A stretch of 64,000 nucleotides of DNA from Paragonimus westermani (Eukaryota; Platyhelminthes; Trematoda; Plagiorchiida; Troglotrematidae). The notes under the pieces are model-generated. The model did not search any database and was not told the origin of the DNA. It saw only the letters and a list, made by a program, of their open reading frames with translations. The DNA lies in NCBI GenBank assembly GCA_008508345.1, contig QNGE01000144.1:124001-188000 (forward strand). Direction: 5' to 3'. Shown in pieces: positions 46,250-58,700 of this stretch. The stretch's first letter is position 1; each line of letters begins with the position of its first letter. The translations under genes were made by a program, and so were the position numbers.

Positions 46250-49200
46250 GGTTAATTTCGATGTAACATACTCAGCACTTTTCGGTCAGTCTTCAGTGGG
46301 GATATGAACATTCAACAATTTACACACTTTGAAAGCACCACATGTTACTGAGACATGTATACTAGGAATTTGATACGTTGCTAACTGTAACATGAAAAAC
46401 GTTGTTTCTTCGTAACCAATCACTGCATGAAGTAACAGTTTGCTGTAGGTCGCTGTGAAATCTGAGACCGAATAACGCGTGCGTATCACACTATTATCAG
46501 GTAGGCTCTTCCTATTTACCTATACAGATTTACGTTCCTCCCCATTTCGTTTAGAGGTCTTTGCTGTATTTCTCACATTAAATAAAATGTACCGTTTTTT
46601 AAATCATCCTCAAAACTTGCCTTCGTCCGTAAATTACCGGTTCTCATCTATTTGCGCAATTATACATACCTCACTGGATTCATTATTGTCTGTGTTCATC
46701 ACAGCTATTCGGTTGCTTTTCAGACAACATTTGCTGTTGGGTAACTGAGCAAGGAGTTAAAACCAGCTCTATATATTCAGCAAAGTGTGTAAAACTGAAA
46801 CGTTGAGCTGCTACAAAAGTCTACTGGGTACGGTTTTTGTGGTAGACAGTAAGTGTGTCAAAGTACGGCACCACATCCCCTCCAAGGTATATCAATACTT
46901 GAGCGTGTTATTTGATGATCTGCTGGGCAGTTTTCAACAATCATAATTAATAGATTGCGACAGCATGGCGAGGAAGAAGCATAACTGGTTGCAAATGAGT
47001 GATTTCCGAGACCTGTAATTCTTGACGGTTAGGTCCATGTTGCCCCTTGAGATACCTAAGCCGAAAATATTTCATCACATTTTATACACTAGGAATTTCA
47101 AAATTCCGCTACAACCCTTTACTGGACCATAAAAGATATGCTGAGCAGTAATCACCAACCCAAATTTTGTTTGTTTCTGTGTCTTGCTTAATAATGAAAG
47201 TTGAAAATGAACACCCGCTTGGCATCAGTTACGCCCATACTAGAAAACAAGAAGGCTTCAGTCTAATTACGAACAAGACTTATCGAATAACTTTACAGTT
47301 TGAAAAATGGTCAATTTAGTTCCGAATATCTGTGCACTATACGTATACATGTGTAACTAAAACAATAGTTTCACTTTATAGCCGCTGAACTGAACATAGC
47401 CTTCACGTTTTAGCAGCACCGGTTAGCTAGGACTGAACAGTAATTTCGTGCAGCTTACAAATTCTTGAAACACACCGACTGCATAAGGGTTATGAGTTTA
47501 AAGAATGCAACTCTCAGATATGCTGTTATTTCCACCAACTGTTCATATTCATAAGTTACGCAGTCACCCAAAAAGAAAACGTGGGACTTTGTTATAAGTC
47601 GAATATTTTCCTTAATAATCATCCGCTTCTCATGTGGTTATCAGATAAGCAACAGTTTATTTAGCTCTAGTAAATATATACGACCTTCAGTAAACTGGTT
47701 TCCTCGTTCTGTAGCTTTTACCGACCAAAGTATAACATTTTTACTGCAAATAGAATATTTGAATTTGTGTAGCAGTTTGAATTTTCACCAGACAGTTGGT
47801 TTCCAAAGGAATGTCGCGACGCGGACCTGTGCTGTAGGTTGAACTTTTCTAACATAACCACCTTACTTTCTTCGACGTATACACATAGAGATCCGCCTTA
47901 TATCACTGTAAATCACTTTGTTCCAGGTCACACGTTGATGAAAATACGAGACATCATATTCCTCTTTTGGAATCACGGTCTCATATAAATCTGGCATGCT
48001 TGAAGCCCACATACCCAGTATTCGGAGTATCACTGCGTGCCATCTGTGAGATATATGAGCAACATTTTCATTTCCATATTTAACACTTAATTATACATTA
48101 CAGTTTACCCACTGCACTAAAGTCCAGGTGTCATAATAAAAACTGTAACCATGACATCAACATCATGTTTCTATCCCAGTACATAGGGTCGTTAGGAATT
48201 TTCGTCACTCTGTTCAAGTTGCCAGGAAATATCTATGAGTGATTATAATGTTGCCAAATTTTTGGCTTACTCTCGCTTAGTTTCTATCTTCACTTATCCC
48301 GTTAGTCGAAATTTTTCAACAGTATTCATCTGTTTGAATTGTTATCAACTAATGCGCATCTGTCATTTCTTTTCGTATGAACAAATACGGTTTTGCATGC
48401 ACTTCAGAGTTCATCAAACTCATTATTGCTGTCTACTGAGCTTTCTCCACTCCATTCAACTGCACGCTTTGCACTCATGTCATCAGCACTTGCCACTTTT
48501 GTCTGTTTTTCTGTATGTCACGCTTTGCCATAAACCTGCATCGTTCCGTTCTTCGAGCTGCAAATTCCTCCGGAAGAAACTCGCAGAATTTATGCAGATG
48601 CAAACAGTCAACTATGAATATGACTGGAATCATTGTTACAGTCAAAGTCAGCGAACAAATAGCTATAAATTGACTTTATGTACATCTGTATTATTGTGAA
48701 TAAACTGCTTCTTCCTATAACTTTATGCCTGTTTGTTACTTCGAACGGCATATGCTGAAACTTCTAGACGGTGGTCGATATTTCGAACGATTGTGATAGA
48801 ATAACAGCTGCAACCTCGCCTTTACCATGAAGGTGGAACATGAACGAAAAATCACGACTGTTCCCACTTATTTGTTCTAACTGGCCCCCACATGCCTCTT
48901 ACAGGCTCATTGGGCTCTCAAGGGAATGAGGAGTCATGGCCACCACTGTATCATCACACTCCTCAGATTTCCCCCTGAGATGCAGGTAGGGCCCAATGAG
49001 ATGTGTTACTCGGGACAGTATGTTAGTATCAACCAAAAACTAGACGCACGTCGTTCTGTTGGTTGCTCAAGAAATTCTGTTGTAATAAACTCAACAGGTG
49101 TACCACCATAGTTTCAAGTACACATAGATTTGTCTATTACAGGGGTATGTGAAACCGCCAACGCAACATGCGATCTTACTTTAAATTGATGCCACAGAGG

Positions 49201-49460
49201 ATAAATCATGTTGAAAATGGGCAATTATATAAAGTTCTATAGGCTGGTCATAACTAGCTACCATTGTGAAATATGGTATATCCGTGTCGTACACTACCTA
49301 TCACCAGATAGTGGAAACCTGCGGAACGTTTATGGTAATGATTAAATTTCTAGAAGTTGTGTTCCGAAAACTCTGTAATAACATTAGTAAAAGTGAGCAA
49401 ACTTTCTCATTAAAAGTAGATAATTTGTTTCACCTAAAATGGTGATTTTTCAAAATGCAG

Positions 49461-49508
49461 TCGGAATTCCTGAAATTTCCTGATAGGTGGGCCGACGAAC
49501 GATTTGCA
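49461..49508 (+). CDS. candidate 48-base micro-exon
   Basis: A 48-base open segment lies between TTTTTCAAAATGCAG (acceptor ending at 49460) and GCA|GTGAGT (donor at 49509), both plausible. The 16-residue peptide contains F-L-K-F-P-D-R-W-A-D-E-R-F, a composition unlike random AT-rich sequence. Alternatively it is the start of a coding exon from the ATG at 49455, which stays open for about 39 codons. Flatworm genes do use very short exons. No family is recognised. Confidence 0.25.
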
Positions 49509-50922
49509 GTGAGTGAGACAGAGATGATCAAGTTTCTTCTTTTTTGTAAGACCATATATGTGGTTAACTGATTCTGTTATTTTGTAGCAAAACATGCGTT
49601 CAAAAAAAACAGCATTAGGCGCACCAAATCATTCACAATCCTGTCTGCATTATTAGAGTCTTTGTTCTAATTTTGCTCGCATTTAGTTTAGTTTAGCCAT
49701 CAATTATAAACTAACAAATAAATGAGGTGTTGTTTTAGGCCTCATGAAATCTTATACAGAATTGCCTGGTTCTTAATTCTCCCTATCTGAGTTGTTACCG
49801 AAGACGCAGAGTTGAAAACGCATCAGTATAACTTTTACACATTTTCGGTGTTTCTCGTGTTATTTTTTGTCTCATTGACATAAACGTTAAGAAGCAAGTT
49901 TCTCTGTTGACGGAACCGATATGATTGCCTTTTAAGCACTTCGGGGATTGAACTTCAAGAGACACTAATGTCAGAAGACATGAAGCATATTTTTCTTTCT
50001 GCGAATATGCTCCACAAAGTAATTAGTCCTGTTTGAATGCTTTGAAAGCGATATGTGAATACCGTATTTGTTTGCACAGAAATCACCCATTTTCAGGAGT
50101 CTCAGAGATTTTACTTGTAAATATTTGACACTAACTGCAATGGACTCGCCTGAGCTCCTAGTTCTGATGCCTGCCGTTTGCCCACCGTTTGCATGCGGTA
50201 TCCATGATGACCTGCGCGGGCCCCAGTGTATTTTGCCACATGGGTAGTTTGTGCAACTTTATGACTCACTGGAGTTACGTACGTCAAATGCGAACGAAAT
50301 CTCTTCCTTTGTTCAAATGCATAAACACATCATTTTCATCGTTGGATCTGTAATACCGGTAGTTGGTTTATGCTGCCTGCTTGCTACTAAGGGATTTTGC
50401 GAAATGTGTAAAAAGCAATCAATTTCACATCAAACACCGTGCATCTTAAAACTTTGGGTTGACTTGTCGAATAAACATACCGGTCTCATTCGAGCGATTT
50501 GATTCATGACTGCTAAGTACTATGGTGTATTTGTGAGTTCCCTCCAGGCTTGTTCCAGTAAGTTTTCGTTGCATACCACACATAGAATGAGATACACCAT
50601 TCTCGCTGCAATTTTGAAATTTTGTTTAGTGATGCCTCTAATTTCAATTCAACAAATGTAGACGGAAAACTCTTTGTGGACATGGGTTTTCTGAAGATCG
50701 GTTTTATCTATTTTAGAAAATTCGTGCTGTAGCTATCGTACTAATTCCTATGCAAGTCCTTCAAGAACAAATTGAACAAGCATTCTTCATGAATGAGACG
50801 ATTCAAATATTACCAACTGGTCACATAAAGATAAACGCCAGAAGTGTACATTACCTTGCAAGCCTTTCTCAATATATACCTTATTTTGTGCAACAGCTTT
50901 AGCATTGACTTTCTGAACTCAA
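49509..50922. other. non-coding stretch
   Basis: Nothing recognised. A plus-strand frame at 50251-50502 has no motif. Confidence 0.4.
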
Positions 50923-51206
50923 TTTGGGTAGTAAGATATCCGCACCAAATGTAGTACGAATGAAGTTGAATAGTTTTGGCGTCGTGTTTAACATGTTATT
51001 GATGAACAGATTGTAAATAACACAACGTTTCGAGCAAGTTGTAATACTCTACGTGTCAACCACCTCGGGTGGCCTTCCTCAGGAGTGTTTTAATCGATTA
51101 CAACACTCCTGTGGAAGGCCACCCGGGGTGGTTGAAACGTAGAGTATTACAACTTGCTAGGAACGTTGTGTTACTCCCAATCTGTTTATCAATTACTTTG
51201 GGTAGT
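50923..51206 (+). mobile_element. foldback retroposon, copy B, with 10-bp target-site duplication
   Basis: The element body is 50933-51196, flanked by direct repeats TTTGGGTAGT at 50923-50932 and 51197-51206. It has a unique 5' part of about 65 bases. This is followed by a nearly complete palindrome: arm 50998-51089, loop 51090-51100, arm 51101-51193. The arms are about 92 bases and mostly complementary. The outer arm holds GAGCAAGTTGTAATACTCTA and the inner arm the CGGGTGGCCTTCC string. Copy A at 21108-21345 is the same element in the opposite orientation. Copy B keeps about 19 more bases at its 5' end and a fuller inner palindrome. No protein is encoded. Confidence 0.86.
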
Positions 51207-51719
51207 TCCTATGTAATGCAAATGATGGTGGTATGAATAAGACCGTGTTACGAAAGTTGGTTGGCGAATAATGAAATCTTCTGATCACTTTGTATCTTTC
51301 ACATTTTCACACGATTCGTGTAAAATGATCCTCGACAGGTAGTTGAGACTATTTGGAATGGTATCAAAGATAACAAGGAAAATGTTACGCATGATGGAGA
51401 AACAGTGCATGTTTAGATATCACAAGGCAGTTTTCTGAAGAGAAAACTTCCAAAAATTGGCCCTCCACCTCTTCAGTTGATCCAGTTCTCCCTGATGGAG
51501 TCCGAAAAAAGGTTTATTTCACCCACCCAACTCAATTATTACTCTTAAACAATCCCAGTTTGCCTAGAGCTTACCTCATGGGCCTTTTTTGATGTGATCA
51601 GTGTAGATTTGGTGAGGTAGGCTCGGAGCATATGATCCGTAGCATGATACGCTGAACGGTCAGTGTGCTTAACTAAAGGACAAATTTATTGAAACAATTA
51701 AAAATGTACCATCGCTCAA

Positions 51720-53800
51720 GACACTCTTGTGTTTACCAGACGCCTCTAGTCGGGGTTATTCACTGTTCTTCTTCTTGCAACAATTTGAACGACGAAGCTT
51801 TTCTTGTAAATCTAGAAGAATTCCTAGGACAACAGTGTTTTTCCATCTGTCTACTATTGTTGATTTCAGTGTATGCAAGATAAACTGATCATTGGTGTAT
51901 GACCAAGACTGCGAAAGTGGATCCTTGTCTTTTTTTATTTATATCGAGACAAAGGACAGAGTAGACATAAAACGTCAACGGTCTAACGCGACATTTTTCT
52001 GGTCGGATCCACTCTTTGCTGGAACTATCCCTCACTAATTGGGGCTGGTTGTTAGAAAGAATAGCCAAAAAAACTACCGTTTGGACACTATGACTACTCC
52101 CTGCTTGTCTATTAACTCACTTGTGGCTGGTTAAAAACAGCAAGGAATCCGAAACTCAGAATTCAGCTGGGGCCGGTTGTACTGGCTTAAAAAGCACTTT
52201 GGGATTCCTCCTTACTGAGAATGACTCTGCAAACCAGAATTCTCACGCGTGTTAAAGCGCAATTCAAAAAGCGGAAAAATACATTCGCATGCCACAAACT
52301 ATGCACTCTGCTATCGCCAGCGTCTTTTGCGCAGAACACATCGTCTTAGTGATGACCGTTTACCATGTATTTGCGAAGCACATATTACAGAATCTCCAGA
52401 GAACATGATGGCTTACCACACTTCTTGGAATAAGTTGAACAAAAAATTGACACTCATTGGAATTGCACAGTAAATACTATCATAAGAGCTCGCCCAAATA
52501 CGACTTGACCGCCTCCCGAGAAACAGTAAACCTTCAACTTTTTTTCAGCCACTGCTCGGCAAGGAGGCTTCTTCTGACCACCGATTTATTTGCGGGGCAT
52601 TACTTGATGGCCTACAAGGATACATCACTGAATTGGCTCCCTACCTTATTGACAAACAGATATATGCAGCCACTGCCCATCAGTAAATTTTCTGTAGTAT
52701 ATATTGAAGTCATTCGTTTAAGATCAATTCAAATGGTATTATGGGTCGTGATAAGATTCACTGCTGGACTTTTAAAAAACAGCTTTTGATTTGTCAAAAC
52801 CTCATAACGAGTTTTTAATTAGACGGTTTAGAATAGCACTCGCTGTAGTGCAAGAAAGTCAGTCACAGCTGCGCATATCTTCAGGAAAAGTGACCAGCAC
52901 TTCCAAGCTAGCTGTAGGCTACCCAGTTTTATTAGAACTCTACGTGCGATGTTGAAGCCCTAAGCAAAGCGCGCCATCCTCAAGCGACTCTTATTAAACG
53001 CCCATTTTTTCTTCTTTCTGACAAGACTTTTACCTAACCAATATTATAATGTGAATATGCTTATCTTCATTAAAAGTATGATGAAGATCGGAAATAATAA
53101 GTCAATCCTGGATGATACCTTTAATAAAATCGCTGCGGCTTTTGATTTTGTCTCATATGGCTGCACCGAACACATACTGGAGCTCGTGGTGCCCGGGTAA
53201 ATGTTTTTCATCAAATCGGTTTTTTATTGGTGGGGGGAACTCTGGAATTGAAACTGGACCCGACCATTTGTCTCCCCACTGGGTTCGTGCAGGTTCTACC
53301 ACGAGTTAACGCTTGGTCTCCTGTAAGTTTTTATTGATACCAATGATCTTCAGTACAATATTTTCAATAAATCTGTTCGCTACGCTGACGATTTGAAAAT
53401 CCGGAATGGTAATGATCACAGAGCAGTACAAATTTCTCCCGTTTTCCTCGGACTGATAATGACTGCGCACACACACTACTCGGTGTTGACTCCGGTGGTG
53501 TCTTCGATATTCTTATCACTCTCAAATTAGCACGCATCACTAACATGGATCTAGATAGTGATTTAAGCTTTTGGATGTCGTCAAACTTATCCTGTATCTA
53601 TCACCGTAAGGCGGCGGAATTATTAAGCGTACTTTCCACCGCTTGAGTATGTTGGCAAAGTCGTATACACCTGCTTGAGAAACTACGTGTTCGCCAGTAA
53701 GCGCATCAGGCCATCAGACTGATTAGTAACTGAACAAGTGTTGCGTACGACACTGAACCTGAACTAGTTCATCTTTCACTTGAATTTTGGTGGCTTCACA
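51720..53800 (+). mobile_element. frameshifted CR1/jockey-like LINE, endonuclease plus reverse transcriptase
   Basis: Domains appear in order on the plus strand, spread over several frames. First comes an endonuclease piece with V-G-V-I-H-C-S-S-S and L-E-E-F-L-G-Q-Q, then DFS (51859-51870) in place of GDFN. A later R-Q-R-S-N-A-T string corresponds to the conserved T-R-x-x-Q-x-S-N-x-L-D segment. From about 52850 the reverse transcriptase begins: F-R-K-S-D near the family's F-K-K-G-D, then AAFDFV (53138-53152), and RYADDLKI with the catalytic YADD at 53381-53392. The weakened I-N-D-L appears as T-N-D-L. A tail continues to about 53800. Multiple stops and frameshifts mean it is not mobile. It is unusual here in retaining both enzyme domains. 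Confidence 0.72.
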
Positions 53801-53899
53801 GACTTTATGTTGTTATTGTGGGTGTTGTGGTGCGTTTCTTCGTCTTAGTGGGTGACAGCGGCCAAAAAAGACACGAAAAATGTCCAAAAGCTCCTTTCA

Positions 53900-54785
53900 G
53901 ACATTCTTTTCAGGCGAGAATTCTTTTCGCTGAAACAGCTTCCTTTTTAACATCGCTCACTGCGCATTCATAGACTGCTTCGAACGCTGACAGATTTTTG
54001 CTTTTTGAAAACAAATATATCACTGATTTTCCTGTGATCTTGGTGTTTACTCTAATTCTCACAAAGAGTATCACAGATTGCTTCAGGTCACTGCCTTCAA
54101 GGTTTGATGCAAAATTGAACAGACCATCTTGTGCTGGGTACTTCCATCCTCTCATATGAGTATTGATCGTTGAATCGCTGAAGTCACATTAATTCCTAGG
54201 AAAAGTTTAAACATTCCAACAGCTGCCCAGTCACTATACTGCTGCCCTTTGGTGTCACACAAATCCCACGTGAATGTAGTTGTTGTGACGGCCGTCGAGA
54301 CGTTGATTTGGGATCTGCAAACCGCATGTTTGATGAGCTTATATAGTTTGAATCACTCACAACAACCTTGATGCCTCTTAGTGACTTGTGAAATGATGTC
54401 TTCTGACCCACTCCTTTGGTGGATTCACAGCACCATTTCAAAACCTACGTTATGCTTGGTATGCTGCAGTTATCCAAGCTGGCTGGTAGATCAGGGTAAT
54501 TCCGTGGATTTCCGAATGCGTTTATGTGGTAAATTGGGTTGCGTGATGTGTTCGCAGAAAATTGTTTTGCCATGAAATCCAGCCTCATGGGCATATATTT
54601 ACGGGCACAGTTTGCAAAAAGAACTCAATGAATTTTATTCGACATCCAGCCATTTTCCATTGTCTGAAGGAATGACGACCTACATGGAATAAAGAACTTC
54701 CTTGTGGTGGATTTTTTTACTTGACCCTGCAATGCTTTGACGCTAGGTAAAAGTAGGGAGTTTTAGGTCTGTTGCCTCGGAATCT
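53900..54785 (-). pseudogene. decayed coding stretch of unknown family
   Basis: On the minus strand one frame from about 54785 to 54195 is interrupted by only about three stops in nearly 200 codons. It is continued in another frame by an 81-codon open stretch at 53910-54155. The predicted residues are balanced and not simple. It is not part of the adjacent plus-strand LINE. I cannot match it to a transposase, integrase, gag or host protein. It may be an unnamed transposon ORF or a retro-pseudogene. Confidence 0.28.
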
Positions 54786-56214
54786 ACATAGTGTAATTCA
54801 CGTTCCACGTATGGTTCGAAAATGTAAATGATACGTTCTTTTTCTCTCAGTACAACAAGTCCACTCTCGTCTCTGTGAATCACCCAAATATTTCTTTTCC
54901 GACTCACTCTTAAACATGTATTACCGCATCAACCTCAACTTTGTGCAAGCTTCTATTGGCTCTTTTCCCTTTATTCAATATATCCCAGATAATGAGGGTT
55001 TCATCTTTGTAGGCCATTTGTAGGCAATTTTACCTGGGTTTGTTCTAGAGAGGTATTCTCTCTGGTAACGGAGCTACACCCTCTTGATTCCACTTTACAA
55101 CTGCATCCGTTGCATTGAGCCTTTTTTCACTCAAGACGCCACCACGAAGTCACTTGCCAAATTTACACAGTGCTAGGTTAAAGAGCAAATTCAGCGGTGG
55201 ATCTAATGAATATAACAATTGCCTCCACTTTTGGTATTTGTATGTTGAATAAGGACGCACATGAAATATTTGCGTGACTGAACTAAGGATTCAGCTGAAT
55301 AAAGCATATAATCGTGGCAGTGCCTTTCTGAATGTCAAATAAGTGCCACTATTTGTGACGTTGTTACTCTCAAAATGCACTCAAACCACACCCGTGGTGA
55401 TCAGGTGGACAGGATGATTGAAAATGTACCCTATGTATTAAATGGCCCACCGAGACTGCATGGTTTCCCGCGTGTTTCGGCGGACCATCAGAAAAATCGC
55501 CAAACCAAGCATCTCACGAAATAATTCTCCTAAAGTTAAGTGTTTATAAACACCATCTAGAAATCTGCATTCATCTTTTCAGCAAAACTATTGACATTTG
55601 TTTGAATGACATCATAAAGTCAGACATCTTCAATCGCTAATCTTTTGAGCTTGCTGAGATAAGAGTTGTGCAAGTCGGACGGTTTTGGTCTTTCACAGAA
55701 ATGCATGAGAAATTAGCCGCTGTTGTTCATTCTCATATGTCGGTTACAAAAAGTGCTTTCTGATGGTTATTTACAGATCGTTCTATGTTGAATAATAAAT
55801 GAGGAGTTGAATTTCAAATACACACATGAAAGTTGTGATACTGTGTTTCATGTTCGAATACTGCACGAGTTCATGAGTTATATTCGGGTTACACAGTGTG
55901 ACCAGGCGAATGTCTGTAGTGTTATTGCAATGCCCAGAAGGAATTCTGTGAGGCTGTTGTGTTTCATGTTTGCTTTATCTCCATTATTTATGGAGATATG
56001 GAATTTCGAAGCTACCCGTGAAACTGGTATTATTATGGTTCACTTCCGTTCACTACACATTTCCTTAGCATCGCTTGCTGCGGGTTTCCAGGTGTGCAAC
56101 AAAGTGTGGTGCAGTCGCTCCAACGTGCATAACGAACTGTGTGTTTTCGATGAACTTGTGTAAGCTATCCAATTATCTTTCGATGTTTGCGGATATTTTG
56201 CAATATCGTTCATG
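54786..56214. other. unassigned, possibly more decayed coding sequence
   Basis: The minus strand at 54900-55150 also shows runs of 20-40 codons between stops that read like old coding sequence, but no family is recognised. A plus-strand frame at 55807-56163 (118 codons) overlaps a minus frame and has no motif. Confidence 0.25.
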
Positions 56215-56400
56215 GCCGGCATCAGTAAGCCTGGAGTGCGTAACAAAAATGATGCGTCGAAGGCTTCGCTCGCAAGCTTTTTCCCTAGCTCGCCGTGGGG
56301 CCTATTCGGGGCTTTATTCTCACTGCCCGCCATCCGCCCGACTTTGGCCCGCCGTGGCCCGCGAGAGGCCGGTGCGGGCCATGCAGGGTTTTGCTACTTG
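56215..56400. repeat. GC-rich island with palindromic segments
   Basis: This stretch is far richer in G+C than its surroundings. It contains CGAAGGCTTCG (a perfect palindrome about one base, near 56258) and GGCCCGC...GCGGGCC (56356-56380), a 7-bp stem. Frames are open on both strands simply because AT-rich stops are rare here. It may be part of an interspersed repeat. No gene is called. Confidence 0.5.
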
Positions 56401-57169
56401 GTACTTTACGGTTTCTGAATGAAACTTCAACCACAAGAATCACCTAAAGTTGAATCTGGTTGAATGTAACGTATAACCTTGACACTAAAAATAACTTGCG
56501 GACTGTTGGGTTATATATATACAAATATGTATATGAAATGTGTGTTAAGACTCTCGTGCGCCGAGAAGCCTGAAACCGCACAATTCTATGCAATGCCAGA
56601 CCGGCCTCTGAATGTACTTCGAGATTCATCCTGTGTCATAAATGCACTTAATTGTGTACGCACAGAAATCTCAGAAACACACACAGTTGAGTCCTTGAAA
56701 AATAACTCAGAATAAACAATGAAGCTCGCAGAAATGAAAATTTTGAAATTAAAGGACATATTGATCGCCAAGCAATAGATTTTTACTTATGAGTTGGACA
56801 AACCGATTTGTATGCATATTCCGTGACAATCAAAACAGTTCACTAAAAGTGACCCTAAATAAACCAACAACGCTAGTAATTAAAACGAACTGAACAAAAA
56901 TATTCGACAGGTTCATAATAGGACCGCAAACCTTTGTTTTTGGGTTTTTTATATCTCGGGATAGTCAATTCCCCGAACGAAGACCGCAAGCCTGGAAATT
57001 AAAAAAGCTGAAAACTATCAGCAACTGGTAAATGTTCACGTTGGGGAACTGATGCAGTCGTTCGTTCGATGTTCGTTTCGATGTCCACCGGTTTTCAGCT
57101 GATCTGAAAATTAATCACTGGGATCACTTTGTATCGCCGTCCCTTCGAGTTACAAAGAGTACCACGAAC
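56401..57169. other. AT-rich non-coding stretch
   Basis: It includes a short ATATAT run near 56515. Nothing else is recognised. Confidence 0.45.
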
Positions 57170-58700
57170 AGGGTCAGGATTTATTCAGCGATTTCTTAAG
57201 CACGTGAGAACCTGGTAAAACGTTTTAACGGTCCTTAGAATAGCAGCTGACAATTTCTAATGGGAGGTCGTTCTAGTGTTCGATAACCCTGTAACAGGAG
57301 ATCCGTTGCCCGAGGAATATTCCGGGTGGAAGCCCATACAACTGGTTGTCATTATCCCTTCGACCGTTATCAGCTACTGGGGTGAAAATGTGCTGCATGG
57401 GTGCTGCGTTAAAAAAATATTGGGAGGTTAAATCAACGTGGAGTCTTTGAAACTCTGGCAGATAAAGATCAGGAGTCTTGGGACGAGAATGATAGGAGAA
57501 ATGCGAGCCAGTGACCATTTTGGTGGCCACTCGCTGGACGCGTTCAACGGCGAGTGCGTCCTTCTTCGAAACGATGTATACGAAGTGCTTAGCATACTCA
57601 AGTAGTGGCCTTAAGTAGACCCCGTAAAGCGTTCAAGAGACATGTAGCCTTATGTAGGAAAGACCTTTTTTCCAGCCCCAGATTCCTAAATCCCTCTTTG
57701 GCGGCCATCTAGTGGTGATAACAGAAAGACAACCAGATGGCAGGCAAATCCCCAGGTCCGTCTTAAGGTCAACGTTCGCGATGCCCATTACCCTTTGTGC
57801 ACCATGTGACATCAATAGGTTCCAGTAGTCTTCCCCAACGACATATGTGTATACTTTCTGTTGTGTAAAAGGGGACTCTAGTCATCTGATCAGGTCAGTC
57901 TGGAATTTACTGGGATCAAAACTTTCCGGATTTTTGAATCATCATTATAAAAGACAACGTTGCTAAATATAAGGCTAGGACGGTCATCAATATTAATCAG
58001 AAAAAATAATGGACCAAGTGAGAATGCTCCAGGAACTCCAGCGAAAATCAAGAAGGAAGCGTCCGATCCGGTTATTATCCTGAAATTTTTTATTCTAACA
58101 GCGTAGCACACGGTCAAAGGCTCCGGCAAAATTGAGGAAGATAGCATTCGAGATGTGACCGTTGTTTTTTGTTCTTGCCAGGCTATACGTGAAGATTAAC
58201 ATGTTGGTTACTCATGAATGTTTGAGAAGGATACTATGCTAAGTAGTGGAGGAAAGGTTATTTGGGAGAAAGGCTTAATGAGGGCGCGTCTTGATAGATG
58301 ATTCACTATTCCCTCATGGGATGGTGGTGAGGCCGATTGACCGATGACTAGCGGGAGGGTGACAATCACCTGTCTTAAATATATGTGTGACACGCCTCCA
58401 AGAGATTGCCGGTTCGAAGTGCTTGCTTCAACAGTTTACGAAGGGACGCCACTAAACGAATGACAATTTCTATGAGCAGCCGAGGATGACTCGTGTCTGA
58501 TCCCATCATACTGCGGGGATTGAGCTCCGACAAGAGGTCTTGAACGTCAAACCCAGAGAAGTCATCTGTCAAGAGTAGGCATTGAAAGTTTCCCGTTAGA
58601 AGATTAGAACGCTAGCCTGGCTCAACCACAATGTAGACTGAGTAGTGTTCTCTGAACGTGTCAGCAGAGTTGGAGGAGTTTCCTTCTTTGGGAAGCCGCA
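57170..58700 (-). mobile_element. CR1/jockey-like LINE, reverse transcriptase and C-terminal part
   Basis: Read on the minus strand from 58700 down, the pieces follow the family order. Near 58560-58400 is V-Q-D-L-L-S-E-L-N-P-R-S-M-M-G-S-D, like the L-x-x-L-K-x-x-K-S-x-G-P-D segment, then the R-T-G-N-L block. AGVPG and SLGPL (about 58042-58007) match SGVPQGSVLGPLLF, with I-N-I-D-D following. The catalytic box is YNDD (57938-57949) in place of Y/FADD, which alone would cripple the enzyme. After a frameshift, A-T-K-M-V-T-G and later Y-R-V-I-E-H match the conserved tail. The 5' half with the endonuclease is absent, as usual for 5'-truncated LINEs. At least five stops or shifts are present. Confidence 0.83.

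Larger units (their letters stand above)
44401..49454. other. non-coding stretch
   Basis: A 154-codon plus frame at 48235-48699 is long, but it lies in a pyrimidine-rich strand and encodes a Cys/His/Phe/Ser-rich string without a domain, so I do not call it. Apart from the simple repeat at 44.5 kb and the palindrome at 46.2 kb nothing is recognised. Confidence 0.35.

Noticed and set aside
48235..48699. 154-codon plus-strand open frame
   Set aside because: The strand is pyrimidine-rich, which depletes stops; the peptide is Cys/His/Phe-rich with no domain and no splice support.
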